In this document: positions 32,601 to 45,699 of the stretch, piece by piece
How the letters are laid out: every line of letters begins with the position of its first letter
How positions within the stretch are numbered: position 1 is the first letter of the stretch
From: Cryptomeria japonica
Lineage: Eukaryota; Streptophyta; Pinopsida; Cupressales; Cupressaceae
DNA length: 64,000 nucleotides
Direction of reading: 5' to 3'
Assembly: GCF_030272615.1 (NCBI RefSeq)
Contig: NC_081406.1
Coordinates: forward strand, 259,585,386 to 259,649,385
The notes under the pieces: generated by a model
Databases searched by the model: none
What the model saw: only the letters and a program-made list of their open reading frames with translations
Told to the model about the DNA's origin: nothing
Position numbers and translations under genes: made by a program

Positions 32601-34370
32601 AATCAAGAAATTATTGTTATATAGATAATAGGAGACTCCTTCTCATCAACCTTAAAATTTCTTCTTGCTTCAATCTCTACAACTGGAAAAAAAAATCCAA
32701 GAATAAAATATTCATATCTTTCTTGTATTGCTACAACACCTTGGAAAGCTTTGTAGTTTCCATATTATCTCTAAACTTTTCAAATATGAACCACACTACC
32801 TTGTCGAAGGTTCCAACTCTAATAAGAACTATTCTTGAAGTTTCAATGATGTTTAAATTAATTTTTTTCCTTTTCATAAGGGGTTTAATGGGATGTGGAA
32901 CCATCAAGGGTTCCATGTGTTCCTAGAACTAGTTGGACCTCTAACTTGCACCTATTAGAGCCTTCCAATCAACTAGAAACTCAATGAAAATTGTAAGTGT
33001 TGGGTCTTCATCAACAAATTCACAAGGCACCAAAACTTGTTTATCAACTTCTTCTTCATGTTCATACCCATTGGCAAGTACAACTATAGGGAAAATCATG
33101 TGAGTTTCTTCGTTGCCATATTGCCAAATGCTTTAAAAAACTAAAAACAATTTGTCATAATCAAACCAACATTAATATTTTCATACAATTCTATAATGGT
33201 CTCAAGATTGTGTTGTATTGTAATTGTTGGTTCAGATCAAAATCATATAAAAAAATATATTAATACTTTTTGAATCATTTAGCAACAAGATGTTGTATCA
33301 TATATTAGTAAACAATGCTAATATTTTATTATTTTAAAAAGTACTTATTTTTTTTAATAATATGAAGGCTAAATAATTCTTAATATTTTATCATTTTAAA
33401 AGTATTGTTTTTTCGAATTACATGAAGGCTATATAATGAGTGAAGTGCTTTAGAGAATATTTACTTTTCATAAAAAAAAAAAAAACGCTTTTAATTTGTT
33501 AATATTAATCTGTGTGTTAAACTATTTGTATTGGGATAGTTCCCTGTGACTATAATTACTAACAATAGGAGAGAGGACTCAGTATTTGTGCACCCTAACT
33601 TGGCACTTCTCAAAATCTTATGTGGAAATTTCAAATCACTCCCAATTTTTAATAGTAGCTTACTTGGCAAGTCCCTTGCTTGTAACTAAGGTTTTAGGGC
33701 CACATCATCAAATATGATGCCACATCAGTATGCTTTTTGCCAAGGTGTCCAAAACAACCCAAATAAAAGGTGAAACCAATAGTCGTGCAGAAGAGGCTCC
33801 CATACTTGTGCAACTGATGTTGCCAAAAAAAATAGACATTAAATCAACAAGTATGAGTATTAAATTAACAACCACTATCACAACAATTGAAACACATACA
33901 ACTATTGAATTTGACTCTATTAGAATTTTTTTTCCATAAAACTAAAAAGAAAACTTTAAAAAAAAAGGTCAAAAAAATCTAGTACATTTATCTTTTCTAA
34001 TTTTCATCCATGATAGATAATAAATGATGGAACATGATCTAAAACAAATCTAAAAATCATCCATCTAAAATAGGAAAACTGATAAATTGTAATTCAACCC
34101 GATTAAAATAACTTAAATTTGACAAAGCAAATTTTAGCCAAAGCCATCTAATCGTAACATGTGATGACAAATTACTACTTAGACAGCTTTGACCCACTCA
34201 CTCATAAAGCAGATTTGACCCCACTCTCCATTATTGCTGTCCTATTGAACGGAAAACAATTACATTTCCAATCCATCCAATCGTAAACAGTGACGACAAA
34301 GCGGTCTCCAAACTCCCCGGAATGAATTTGCACCTTACACGTCTGCCAATTTGACCTACCTTTGTAAACC
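29671..34370. other. AT-rich intergenic region without recognised genes
   Basis: No ORF with known motifs. It contains a ~36-bp tandem duplication at about 30217-30290, a ~75-bp degenerate duplication near 33340-33440 (…ATGAAGGCTA…), and one copy of a dispersed repeat at 33560-33940. Confidence 0.6.
33560..33940 (+). repeat. Dispersed repeat, copy upstream of the TNL gene
   Basis: Shares blocks with 36430-36870 inside TNL intron 2: ATTTCAAATCACT…AATAGTAGCTTA, then GACTAAGG-like and CATCAAA, and further on ACTATCACAAC(A/T)ATTGAAACA. It looks like a diverged non-coding transposon; ends are not defined. Confidence 0.55.
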
Positions 34371-34481
34371 TAGAAGACAAGAAACAATACCTGGTAGGTT
34401 TGGGCAGTAGAAGACAAGAAACAATACCTGGTAGGTTTGGGCAGTAGAAGACAAGAAACAATACCTGGTAGGTTGTGCCCA
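34371..34481 (+). repeat. Three tandem 37-bp units upstream of the TNL gene
   Basis: Unit AGAAGACAAGAAACAATACC followed by TGGTAGGTTTGGGCAGT, in three nearly identical consecutive copies, ending about 160 bp before the start codon. No obvious TATA box follows, so it may overlap the promoter or 5' UTR. Confidence 0.9.
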
Positions 34482-34642
34482 CTGAATGATTCTTTGAACA
34501 CGGTTTTTACATAGAAGCGGATTTTCAGGTTTTTAATAAAATATCTCATGCGCATAATTGTTCAGAGACATTTGATTGTTTGCTCAGGAACTCTTTTGCT
34601 TTGTTCGCCCTTGAATTGGGAGTACTAGTTTTGTGCAGTTGA

Positions 34643-37600
34643 ATGAATTCCATGGCCACTGCGGCTTCACCTATCCAGATTGTAAATACTTTTGACGAGA
34701 TTGTGCCCTCATCTGCCGCTTCCTCCTCCGCCACACCTCTTCTCCGTCCTCCTGCTTCTTTCGATGTTTTCATCAACCATTGCGGAGTTGATGCCAAATA
34801 CACCCTCGCCACCACCATCTTCCATAAACTTACCGCTCTCGGACTCTCCGTCTTTCTGGATGGTCATTCCCTTAATTTGGGTGATGTCATTCCAGCACAA
34901 ATCCAAGAGGCCATTCGAACTGCTACACTTCATATTGCCATTTTCTCTGTTAACTATGCCGATTCCCCTTGGTGTTTAGCAGAGCTTTCCTCCATGCTTA
35001 AGACGGGTAACAGAATTATTCCCAGAAAAGGAATCTATGCACCGGCGTTTTCCCAACATCTGGAGAAGAGTAGATACTCTCAGAAAAAGCTTGATGAGTG
35101 GAAGATGGCACTCGAGAATGCTTCTCTTCGTTCTGGCTGCGTGATCAAGGATAGTAGGTAAGTACAAAATAACCACACAGACATTAATGTTTCTCTTGTT
35201 TTAATTTCCGTTGTCACTGTTATCGTTGGTTTCTCACATATGTTCAATATCCATTGCACATATTTAGAGATGAGGCGATGCAGTTGAAGAATATTGTAAA
35301 TATTGTATCCAAGGAATTGGGAAAGGTGCCCTTTCTGGTGGCCGACAAACCCGTTGGACTGGATGATATCGTACTGGATTTTGAAGAAACTGTGGAGAGT
35401 GGGCACAACGTTCAAATTGTTGGGATTGTGGGAATGGGCGGAGCGGGTAAAACCACGCTTGCTAAAGAGTTGTATAACAGGAAATCCCCATCCTTCCAAT
35501 ATTCCAGTTTTGTATTTGCAGTGCGAGATGCTGCAAGCAAAAATGCTTTGCATGAGAAGCAAAACAGGCTTCTTGAGGATCTTGGTGTCCATGGCTTAGA
35601 ATTCGATAACATTGAAGGAGGCAAGGCTATTCTGGCAAATCGGTTGAGATCTGTTCCTGCGTTCATCGTTTTAGATGACGTGGATCATGGAAGCCAACTG
35701 AATGCTCTGTTACCAACTAAGGATGGCCTTGCACCTGGCAGTCTTGTCATTGTTACAACACGCGAGTTACATCTCCTAGCAAGATGGAGCTCAACTATAT
35801 ATAGAATCAAGGCATTGGATCCCCTTCACGCAAATGAACTTTTTTGTTGGCATGCATTTTTACAGTCCCATTCACAAGAGGGATTTGAAAATATTGTTGA
35901 AAAGTTTTTGCTAGCTTGCAATGGCTTGCCTTTGTCCCTTGAGGTATTTGGAGGACTAGTTTATGGCAAATCGAAGGACTATTGGGAATCTCAATTAAAT
36001 AAGATTGTCAGAATTTTGCCAGAAGATATTAAAGCAAGGTTGAATGTCAGCTACAATTCACTAGATGAAGAAGAGAAAGAGATGTTTATGGATGTGGCTT
36101 GTTTTCTCATTGGCAGAAAGAAAAGCTGGGCCATTGAAGTATGGGATGAATCCGGATGGAATGGCTTGTATGGGTGGGAGACACTTTTTAACAAGTGTCT
36201 GGTTAATGTGGATAAGAAAGATAATATAATAATGCATGATCATCTAAGGGATTTGGGAAGGCAACTTGCAGGTAGACATCCACCTTTTCGTGTTTGGCAT
36301 GAAGAGCAAATAATTGATATACAGAAACAAATTATGGTGAGCTTCATTTAATAATTTTTTTTGTCATTTATTATTATGAATGCTTTGAAGAAATCAATAA
36401 TTAATTGTTATAAAATCTTTGTTATCATATTTAATTGAGAACATCCTAATTGATCTCCTCTCAAAATTTTATATTACAATTTCAAATCACTTTCATTTTT
36501 CAATAATAGCTTATTTATAAGTTTTGTTTATGACTAAGGTGTGATGTTACATTTCTCATCAAACTACTTCTTGTTAAGGTATATTTAAAAAACCCCTAAA
36601 AAAAGTTAGACTAGTAATTATAAATTAAGTCATATTTAATTGATGTACTTACATGATTTGTTGTTTTTTAGAATATTATTCAATTATGAATCATGATCAA
36701 CATTAACAACTTTAAAGTAAAAAATATTATGATAGATTATTAAAATATTAAAATTTAAATCAATAAATACTATCACAACTATTGAAACATATTCAATTAC
36801 TACATCCTTTCAAATTTATGTGTTATTTGATATTTTGATTGCAATTGTCAATATGTTTTTTATTAATATTTTTTGAGAGCTGTGAAGTTGCAGACCCAGG
36901 AATATAAAAAGAGATGGGAGGAATGGAAGAAAGTAAGCACATGGTTGGAGAGATTTGGAGGGTTAATAATAGAAATGAAAGACTAAAAACCAAAAATAAT
37001 TATAAAAAAAAAAACCTAGTTGAATAAAAAGATTATATATATGAAAAAAGTTCAAATAGTGAAAAGTGAATACAAAGATAAAAAGAATATATGAAAAAAA
37101 TAAAAGGATTATGTATATCGGAAAGAAATAAATATAATATGAGTAAACAAATTCTCTCTTTTGACTGCATTTTCTTTTTTCTTTTGCAGGGTGTTCATTC
37201 TGGAGGCCATTCGTTCTGGGGGCTGGCAAGACAATTTTTATCTTGCCCGTTGTTCTTTCTGGTACCTGAAATTCATAATGATATACAGGTCTGTTGGGGC
37301 ATCAACTTTTTTTTAAGCAGCAATACACTTTTGAGTTTTACAATTCTGACCAGGAGGCATTTCTTTGCACAACTTGCCTGTTCAAAACTGTCTGTATAAA
37401 TTTTACCAAATTCAAAGGTTAATGGATGCACGATATTGCTGCAACAGTATTGTTTCTATTTAAAATAGTTTATCTTTTATTTCTTTGGCTTGTTGTAGAT
37501 TTCACAACCTTGGATAAAATTCTTAAGTGAAATGCAATATTAAAATCCGGTGTATATTGTTGAAGTTTCTGTGACACTTCATTTAAGTTACGGGTTTTAT

Positions 37601-39767
37601 CTTCCAAAACCAACACGTTTCGTTTGTATACGTCCTGCTGATCCTCACATTACATTTAATTTATGCTCTTCGCTTTCGCATTCAGGGAGGAATGTCTATT
37701 AGAGGGATAGATGCTGCTCGATTTGAATATACTGACGAGCCATTGCGTCAGAGAAGCGCCTGCTTTGAGCTGATAGGATCCCTTTTAAACAGATGTTTTG
37801 GGATCCCTCCACCTTCCTCGCTCGGATTAAAATTTTTTTCTGGCAGAGAAGAACAGTTTATCAAATACTTTGGGACACCATTGGAGGGCCCTGTCTGCCT
37901 TAGGTTGGATGAGTTCAAGGGGAGAAAAATTCAGTCATGGTCACTCAGAAATTTAAGAATTTTGGAGCTCATCAAAGCTCATTGCTTAGTACAATTATGG
38001 GATAATTCAGATGTAAGTATTTTCTATACTGGTTGCTTCGAGGTGAACTTCCAATCTTAAAATTTTTACTAGCGTATTTTCTGGGTAATTGACAATTACT
38101 CTTTCTGTAGCCTCCTTTGCAGTTAAGAGAACTGTGTATCGACGAGACCCGTAAATTACAAAGGATTCCAAACTCAATAGGACGTCTACAGGGATTGAAA
38201 TGCATAAATATCTCTTATTGTGAATCACTGGAGGATCTCCCTGAAGAGTTTTGCAATCTCCAATCACTGGAGTGGCTGAAATTATCTTATTGTTCAAGGC
38301 TGTCTTCACTGCCTAGCCGTTTGGGGGATCTGATAAACCTGCGGTATCTAGATTTGGAGGAGTTAAAGAAGCTGCAGACATTGCCAGATTCTTTTAAGCA
38401 GCTGAGACACCTTCAACATCTCAATTTAAAAGGTTGTCGGAAACTCACCTTGAGATCCGACATGCTGGAAAGCATAGTTAACCTGGAGTATTTGAACTTT
38501 GAGGAATGTGAGAAGATGGAACAATTGCCAAATCAAATCACACATCAAGTGTGTTTGAGAGAGCTCAAAGCTATGCACACAAGCATAAGGGAGGTTCCGA
38601 GTGACATTGGCGAACTCAGAAAATTGGAAGTGCTGGAGATAGGAAGTCGGTTCTTGGCCAGTTTGCCGTCCTCCCTTGGAAATCTGTCCAGTTTGACTCG
38701 ACTAATACTCAGGAAATGTGGAATGTTTAATTGTTTACCGAACTTTTCGGGGCCTCTAAATATGCTCAAGTGGATATCAATATATTCCACGAGTGTGTCA
38801 ACAATATCAATAAGTGGAGACAGCTGTCCCAGCCTTGAACATATCGTCCTTGACAATAATAATCATCTAGTGGATATCCAAAGCCTGCCAACGTCAGTGC
38901 GGAGGCTACAGGTATCTGACTGTAAAACGCTGAAAAAGGCAACGGGACTTGGCGGCCTAGCAAATCTTCAATTGCTTTCCATAGTGAGGTGTCCGGAGTT
39001 AAATGAGCTCCCAAGTTTTGCAGATTTCCATTCCCTCAAAGAGATCCAGATAAGAGATTGCGACGAAATAGTTGAAATCGAAGGGCTAGAGAAGTCGAGG
39101 TCATTGGAGACATTGGAGGTAGTACAGACGTCATGGAAGTCCCAAGGCATACAAAGTTTGGAGGGGTTGGAGAAATTGAAGAGACTTGTGATGGCAGCAG
39201 AGAACAGATCAGCTCTTCGACCCTGCATTCAAACTATAAAGGTAATCAAAACTGTTTGTTGGTTACATTACAAAAATAAATTGTGATGTATGTAATTAAT
39301 TTTATTGAGTGGGAATAATTTTGTTGCAGAAATGGCCAGGCGTGATGGTGATATGTGGAAGGGCAGTGAGTGGTGCAGAGTCAGCGTTGGATTCTCTTTC
39401 CTTTCCCACCCTTTCCATTGTTCGCTCATTGGAGAAGTCATCTTTTCTAAATCAGTGGTCTTTTCTAAATGAGTGGAAGGTAGAATGTAGGAAGATGCAT
39501 GCTTCTGATGCGGCCGTCGTTTGTTTCCTTGTAAATTCAATTACAGATTGTTATTTCCATCTCTATTTTAGTGGTTGGACATTTGTGCCATTGAAGGAGG
39601 GGAAATGGGTGTTAGTAGGTGTGTTGAGACAAGGTTGTGAGGATATTGAAAGTGCGGCAGCTCGTATATTTTGGGGAGAAGGTGAGATAGAGAGAGGAAT
39701 ATTGTTGGTGGGAGAAGAAGGGATAGTGTTAGAGACATTTACACGGTTGTGGACATTATTCATCTAA
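34643..39767 (+). CDS. TIR-NBS-LRR immune receptor, five exons, 1159 aa
   Basis: TNLs are intracellular receptors that sense pathogen effectors; the TIR part is an NAD-cleaving signalling domain. Exons by GT-AG borders: 34643-35157, 35268-36336, 37686-38012, 38111-39241, 39330-39767; lengths sum to 3480 nt with no stop. TIR: SFDVFINHCG (usually NHRG), VFLDG, SPWCLAEL with the Glu expected to be catalytic; after TGNRIIP the usual FYxVxP…R segment is missing and RKGIYAPAF follows. NB-ARC: GMGGAGKTTLA P-loop, FIVLDDVD, LVIVTTRE, CNGLPLSLEVFGG, IIMHDHLRDLGRQLA. Then about a dozen LRRs (exon 4, for example LPEEFCNLQSLEWLKLSYC) and a post-LRR tail (GRAVSGAESALDSLSFP, EGKWVLVGV). Start ATG at 34643; ATG 34652 has a better context. 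Intron 2 is long (1349 bp) and carries a dispersed repeat. Confidence 0.93.
36430..36870 (+). repeat. Dispersed repeat, copy in TNL intron 2
   Basis: Diverged match to 33560-33940, same orientation, separated from it by about 2.9 kb. It accounts for about a third of the intron. Confidence 0.5.
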
Positions 39768-42027
39768 TCTGGTTATCCTTCAAATTTTCATCAGACTGTG
39801 GGTTGTTACAAACCAACCAAAGTTTAAATTTAATAAATTCAAATCAAATCTCATGTAAAATAATTATCATGAAATTCAAATCAAATCTCATGTAAAATAA
39901 TTATCATGAGTATAGTTAGTTCAATATTTCATTAGTGAGATGAGATTTTCAGTTTATGCTAAATTGATTTATATGTTTCTGGATTTAGCTGTGTAGAAGT
40001 TACGAAAATTCAGAAGCATATATATCAATCAATATTTCATTGTTTTATTAGAGAAAAATTAATTTGAGATTGTTTTATTTTAGCAACATGAAACATTCAT
40101 TAACAAAATTGTTGATTATTTAGAGTTTAGATTAATTTAGTGAATATAATAATAAAAAATAAATAAAATAAACATATATACTTAAAAAATTATACATATT
40201 AATATTAATTTTCTATTTATTTAAAAGTTAACTTTATTATATATTTATTTAAAAATTATTTTATTTATTTGTATTATTTATGAAATATTTTTTTAACTAA
40301 AAATTGTTGACAAGGGATTCATTTCTATTAAATATATCATACTTAACAAAATTTACTTTGACCCACGAATGGGTGTGTTATAGTAATACACATTTCTTCA
40401 AAATTTTGGTCTGCCTTTGACAACCTTAATGTCATTTGATGGATATATTTCAATGGAAGATAATTATTTCTTTTAAGTTCTATCTATTCTTGTTTTGGCT
40501 AACAAAAGAAAGGTGGGTTGTGACTCATTTCTCCATTTGGACTATCATGCTACCTACTTCAGTCAAAGGCATCTATGGCTTTGGTGTGGTCTTAGCCTTT
40601 GTAGCTTGTGTAACAAATTTCTTTAGTAGGATTGGTGAGTATGAAGAGATAAACCCACCAGTGTTGCCCTCATGAACTTCCTCATTAGTTGAATCATGGG
40701 AATTGGGTGAAGGAGATGAACTTAACTATAATCATCTTTTGAAGCAGCTTGGGAGATGTCATTACCCTCTGTAATTTAGGTGGAATGAGATAATATTATG
40801 GCTCTATGCTAGTCCACAAAGTGGGCTTACCATTTGGAGCATGAGTACCCCACTCATGAATTTTTAGCTTTTAACATTGGAGATTGGGGTATGATCCAAT
40901 GATAAACACTTTCTACACCTAGAGGAATTCTTTTTCATAATCTCTAGCTCCAGCATCTATTGTCTATCTTCAATGATATTTTTGAAGGAAGATCTTTGGA
41001 AAAATCCATTTTGACACATAAACATGTGCAAGTGGAGCTTTCACAATTGATTGTTTGTTTTGAAGTGTAGCTATATTTACCTAATCTATTATCAATTGAG
41101 GGAAATTAGGGTTTCATGCATTAGAAGTTGCCTTGAAAAATCCAAGGACCATTTTCAAGTGTTAAATTCTATCTTGAATAGAATCAAATTCAAGAATAAA
41201 AACCCCTTTTGCACAAGCGAAGATGAAAATCTTTTTCCATTAATTCTTTTTATTTCACATATTTTTTGAGTGAGAACATTTCCTCATTTGGACCTCTCCC
41301 ATGAAATATTCACTCAACCAAATTTAACCAATAGGCTATAACAATATTCCCTATAAACGACAATAATAAAATCACCAAGGTGGATATTTCACTCATACAA
41401 AATCATTGCGCTGTGATTTTGTCCCTTTAATAAATTTTAAAATTCTATATGTCACCATTCATTGAACTTGAAGGATTGCAGGAACCCTTTACATAGCCTC
41501 CAAGTTAAAATGTCAATATAATTTGGCAAATAGTAGATATAATTCTAGTTTGAAGATCCATGGGAACTAGAACACGTGTCATTTTAGAAGCCTTATTAAA
41601 AACTTCTCCAAGCTACCATTCTAACACAAGTAAATATTTTTGTGTTGAATATGGCTACAATATTTGCCAGATTTTAGTTTGGCAGGCCCAATTCTATCAC
41701 CAAGAATGACAAAACTTCAATTTAAGATTCAAAAATATGTTCTAAATTTTTGTCGAAGGATGATTTTGTGTGCCATTCTCCCTATGATGCCCGATGCTCA
41801 TTTTCTCAACACAACTCAGAAAGAATTTGCTACCAATAATAACATTGTGCTACCTCTATCCATGTTATCTTTGATTCTCTAAGACAAAGCATATCGTGCC
41901 AATTTGCACAACCTTTTGGAATTCATTTTTTAAAACGATTCTTCATATTTTCCATAGAAATATGGGCTTACAAAAGAAGTGTTTAAATCAATTAGGAAAA
42001 TAAGGTTGTGTACACCTTGCATAATAA
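39768..42027. other. Intergenic region downstream of the TNL gene
   Basis: AT-rich with no recognised gene. It includes a perfect direct duplication of a 36-bp unit (AAATTCAAATCAAATCTCAT…, 39836-39909). Short ORFs (for example 40436-40675) have no motif. Confidence 0.6.
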
Positions 42028-42678
42028 TGTTATAATTGTAATATTTATTTATTATGTGATGTTGCACATGGACGTGTAAAATGTAGAGATTCCTTGGAAA
42101 TGTTCTCGGGACCACTTGATGAGTTGTATTATAACATTGAGATTATTATATTGTATTTATTTAATATTGGGGAAAGATATTTAAAAATAGAAAACTTAGT
42201 ACCCAATATTAAATGTGGGGTCAAAGGGGTAGGTTAGCACATGGTTTTACTTTACCACTAGTTGTTTTTGTGTGAGCTTGGGTTTATATAAGCAGGCACA
42301 TGTTTAGTGTTTAAGGTAGGCTGGTGGTTTTGGGCTGTCATTGTATTGAGTCCTTTGAAGGACATCATTTGTGAAGCATGGCATGGGATGTGTTGATTCA
42401 TGCTTGGACACGTGGGAATGCATTGGAGGGCTTGATGATTCAGAGGTATTCATTGTAAATCTATGTTGTTTTATGGTTGAATAATATGATGGAGTATGGA
42501 TTCTTTTGTAGGCTGAGTTTTTCCTTCATTCCCAAGATATATCTTATGTTATTTATGGCTTGTCTATTTTGATATTTGCATTATGGTGATTTCTTCAAGC
42601 TTGTATGTATGTTTTTCTCTCGTGGGTTATGTAGGAAATGAATTATTTGAATGTGGTTTAAAATATTAATTCCTAACA
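42028..42678 (+). repeat. Putative 5' LTR of a Copia-like remnant
   Basis: The right end TTCCTAACA is followed by AG and a primer site. TTTATATAAGCAGG near 42275-42290 is a good TATA box within it. The left boundary (TGTTATAATTG at 42028) is my best guess; no second LTR was found to confirm it. Confidence 0.6.
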
Positions 42679-42680
42679 AG

Positions 42681-42694
42681 TGGTATCAGAGGTT
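42681..42694 (+). other. Primer-binding site of the Copia-like remnant
   Basis: TGGTATCAGAGGTT, initiator-Met type, two bases after the LTR end. Confidence 0.85.
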
Positions 42695-45690
42695 TCATGG
42701 TTGATTTGGAATGATAACCCTAGCTTGAGTGGAAGAGGTGCAAAGTAGAAGCCATGGACATGCATAAAAGGATAGAGACATTACAAGATATGGAACATAC
42801 TTGCAGGGTATTTTATTGTAGATCTAAGATCTTTGGGTTTGTTGTTGTGATGGGTTGTTTGCAGATTTGGGGTTTGGAAAATATTGGGTCAAATGGGTTT
42901 CCTTTGGATGTTTATTTAGATGAGGGTTTTGGGGGAAAGTTTGCAGAAATGACCATGTGAGACAAAATGGACCTCACCATTGGATCCAAGTTGGCCGAGA
43001 AACAAAAATTAATATAAAATATGTTCTAGTTTGATCATTGTTGAAAAATTACAAAATTTTGGATTGATGGCTGTGACGACCGTCAAATTTGGTCGCAGCG
43101 TCTGCAGAAAATTAAAAAAATCTTTTTCCCATCGGATTAAAAAATACAAAACCTGCATATATATATTTATATATATATATATTGTGGCTTGGATACCATC
43201 GCTCATGGTCCCAACCACTGTGGGGTGGTTAAACAAATATCGCATTAAACAAAAATTTAATTAAAAAAAAAATTAACTTTGAAATGCCCTCCTACATATT
43301 ATTAATGTGGTTTGTTTTAAAATTTAATTTTTTGAATCGCATTGAAACTAAATATAATTGCCATGATAGTTGGAGGATGAGTGGGTGGGTCCGGCTAGCG
43401 AGCCCCACCCAAAGATTTATTTTTAAAATTTTGAGATTATTTTCAGTTCAAATGGAGAAAATTTTGGAGTTTGGGCTCTGAGAAATTAGATAAAAAATTT
43501 AAGTCCATGTGATCCCTGTATAGCAAAATTGGACATTTTCTTCCAATTGGCATAACTTTCACCCAGGGAGTTCATTTTTTGACTTATACTTGTTGGAAAG
43601 TTGATTCTGAGCATTATAGTTTGGTATAGGTTTGGTTCCATTAGTTTGCCATTTTGAAATGTTTTTGGGGCCTAGAAGTGAGATGTTCTCCTTTACATAG
43701 TTTTGGTCATATCTTTTGCAGATGAAATCAAATTTTGGATTTCAAATAGGCGTTAGAGAGCATGTTTAGTCTACTACTGTGTGGTGCTATTATTTTATCA
43801 GTTTAATAAGTATGGAGAGGTGTGCCCCTGGTTGATCACTTGTAGGTGCTTGAGATTTGGGGTGTAAGTGTGAGTGCATCTGGACGAGTCATGAGGCGAA
43901 ACCTTGAGGGAGTACATGTTTTATGAGATATTTATGATGCTACAACTGATTATTAGATTTGGTGCTCCTTGGTACATGTTTACAAGTGTTATTCAAAGTT
44001 GGACTTTGATGGTGACAGGTACACAAGTTGTCTTCAGTTTGAGGACATGGTTGGAAATGGTTTGAGACTTGGAGTTTCATGTGGGTGAGAGTTGAGTGCA
44101 GGTACATTGATAGTTATGATTATGGTGTCATCAGTATGCAGGTACATGTTTTGCATTGACACGACATAGTCATGTTTTTGGTGATTTGGTTTGTTGTTAG
44201 GAGGTTGTTGATTATATCCTTGATGCTTATTTGGTTCCTCGACTATGGTACTTGGTTGTGGATATTTTTTGGCAAATCAAATTAGATGTTTATTTAGTGT
44301 TTGAGTCATTATGGTCTATAGGATTATTCTTTTTGGTATCTCAGTTTGCAGTTTACTAATGTGATAGTGAGTTTGCATGTTTAGTGTTTAGATCTATGAG
44401 TTATATGATTTGTAGGATACATAGCCTATTGATTGTAGTGGGACGACTCGATTGTGGATTGTCTATATCCACCAAGCTTGATTCATTGTGGTGCATACTT
44501 GTTAGTTGACCTTGTCTATGGTCATTAGCGCACTGGTATGTTTGTTTTGAGATGAGAGGATGGATGATATTTTTAGTACATGGATAGTTAGTGTTGGGAC
44601 TTGTAGCATGTGGTTTATCATGATGGCATGATAACTTGGTTATTCATTGGTTACACTTTTCAATAGGATCTTTTGATAGTGATGATGTGGTGGTGTAGGA
44701 TTGATTCCTGATTGGTGATTTTGTTGGCGGTTTTATGTATCTTCTTGGATTGGAGTTCATGGTTACGGGTAAGTGCACCAAGATGGTGAACAAAACAGGG
44801 GGTATAAGTGGCCACTTTTTTTCTTGTGAAAAAAAGGTAAACCTAAACTTCAAAGAGATATTTGAAGGTCATGCACTCAAAACTAGGAGTTGAGAAAAGA
44901 ATAAGAATTGTAGTACTCTGAATCTAGTTTCTAAACTACTAATTTTTTAAAAAATTGGATAAGATTAAGAGGATCAAACCTTTCACACACAAAAAACTGT
45001 TCCTGATTTTTTCAGGAAAAAACATAACATAGCTGTTTTCGTGTGCTACACAAAATATATAGTTAGATTTAGTATTTTGCAAAACCCTTTGGTAGGATGA
45101 TAGCTAAGAGTGAGATCTAGAAGTTGTGTATTTTTTTGTAATTTTCCGTTGAGTATTTTTTTTAATGATTTTTTGAAGTGACCGCATCTTGCAAATTTGG
45201 TACCTATTCATGCGTTGGGCATAACCTGCATTAAAATAATAAAAAATGCAAACTTTTTTTAAAAAAGTGTATAGAATCTAGTGTAGAACAATAATATGAG
45301 TGTAGAACAATAATATGTAATTTATTTTAAATTTGGTCAAGTATATCAAAACTTTTTAAAAAAATAGTAGACATATATGTCTGTGAGGACTATCAAGGCA
45401 CTGATAAAGAAAATTAAAGTTTACTATGCTCATGTTGTCCAAAAATAGAAAAATTTATATGGTCAAAAAATTGAGAAGATGTGTGAGATTATGGTGGTAA
45501 TTTTAGAGATACCCACTTGATCATTTGTAAACCTGATGACGACGAAGTCAAGAAATCATGTTGGAGGATGGAAAAACGTGTAAAGGGACAAAAATGGGGG
45601 GAAATGGCCTTGCAAGCCTTAGGGTCATTTTCCAACCCTCTTACCAAGCCAAAACCCACATGGATTTTGAAAAAAAAAGAGTACAATTCG
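42695..45690 (+). other. Non-coding interior or flank of the Copia-like remnant
   Basis: No gag or pol motif is seen in any frame. A short ORF starts at 42754 (MDMHKRIETLQDMEH) just after the primer site but ends after 68 codons. A purine-rich ACAGGGGGTATAAG near 44794 could be a purine tract; no LTR follows it. A large non-coding derivative or a decayed element are both possible. Confidence 0.45.
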
Positions 45691-45699
45691 CAGTTCTAA

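Noticed and set aside
35080-35592. 170-codon minus-strand ORF overlapping the TNL
   Set aside because: Opposite strand of exons 1-2 and the intron between them; shadow of the real gene.
37190-37288. Certain extra exon of the TNL gene
   Set aside because: Joining exon 2 directly to 37686 already gives a continuous family-like protein, and the donor GTCTGT is weak; kept only as a candidate in the findings.
40436-40675. 79-codon plus-strand ORF downstream of the TNL
   Set aside because: Hydrophobic composition expected from T-rich DNA, no motif, no neighbouring exon that extends it.
42754-42960. Gag ORF of the Copia-like remnant after its primer site
   Set aside because: Only 68 codons, no UBN2 or knuckle motif; probably chance.
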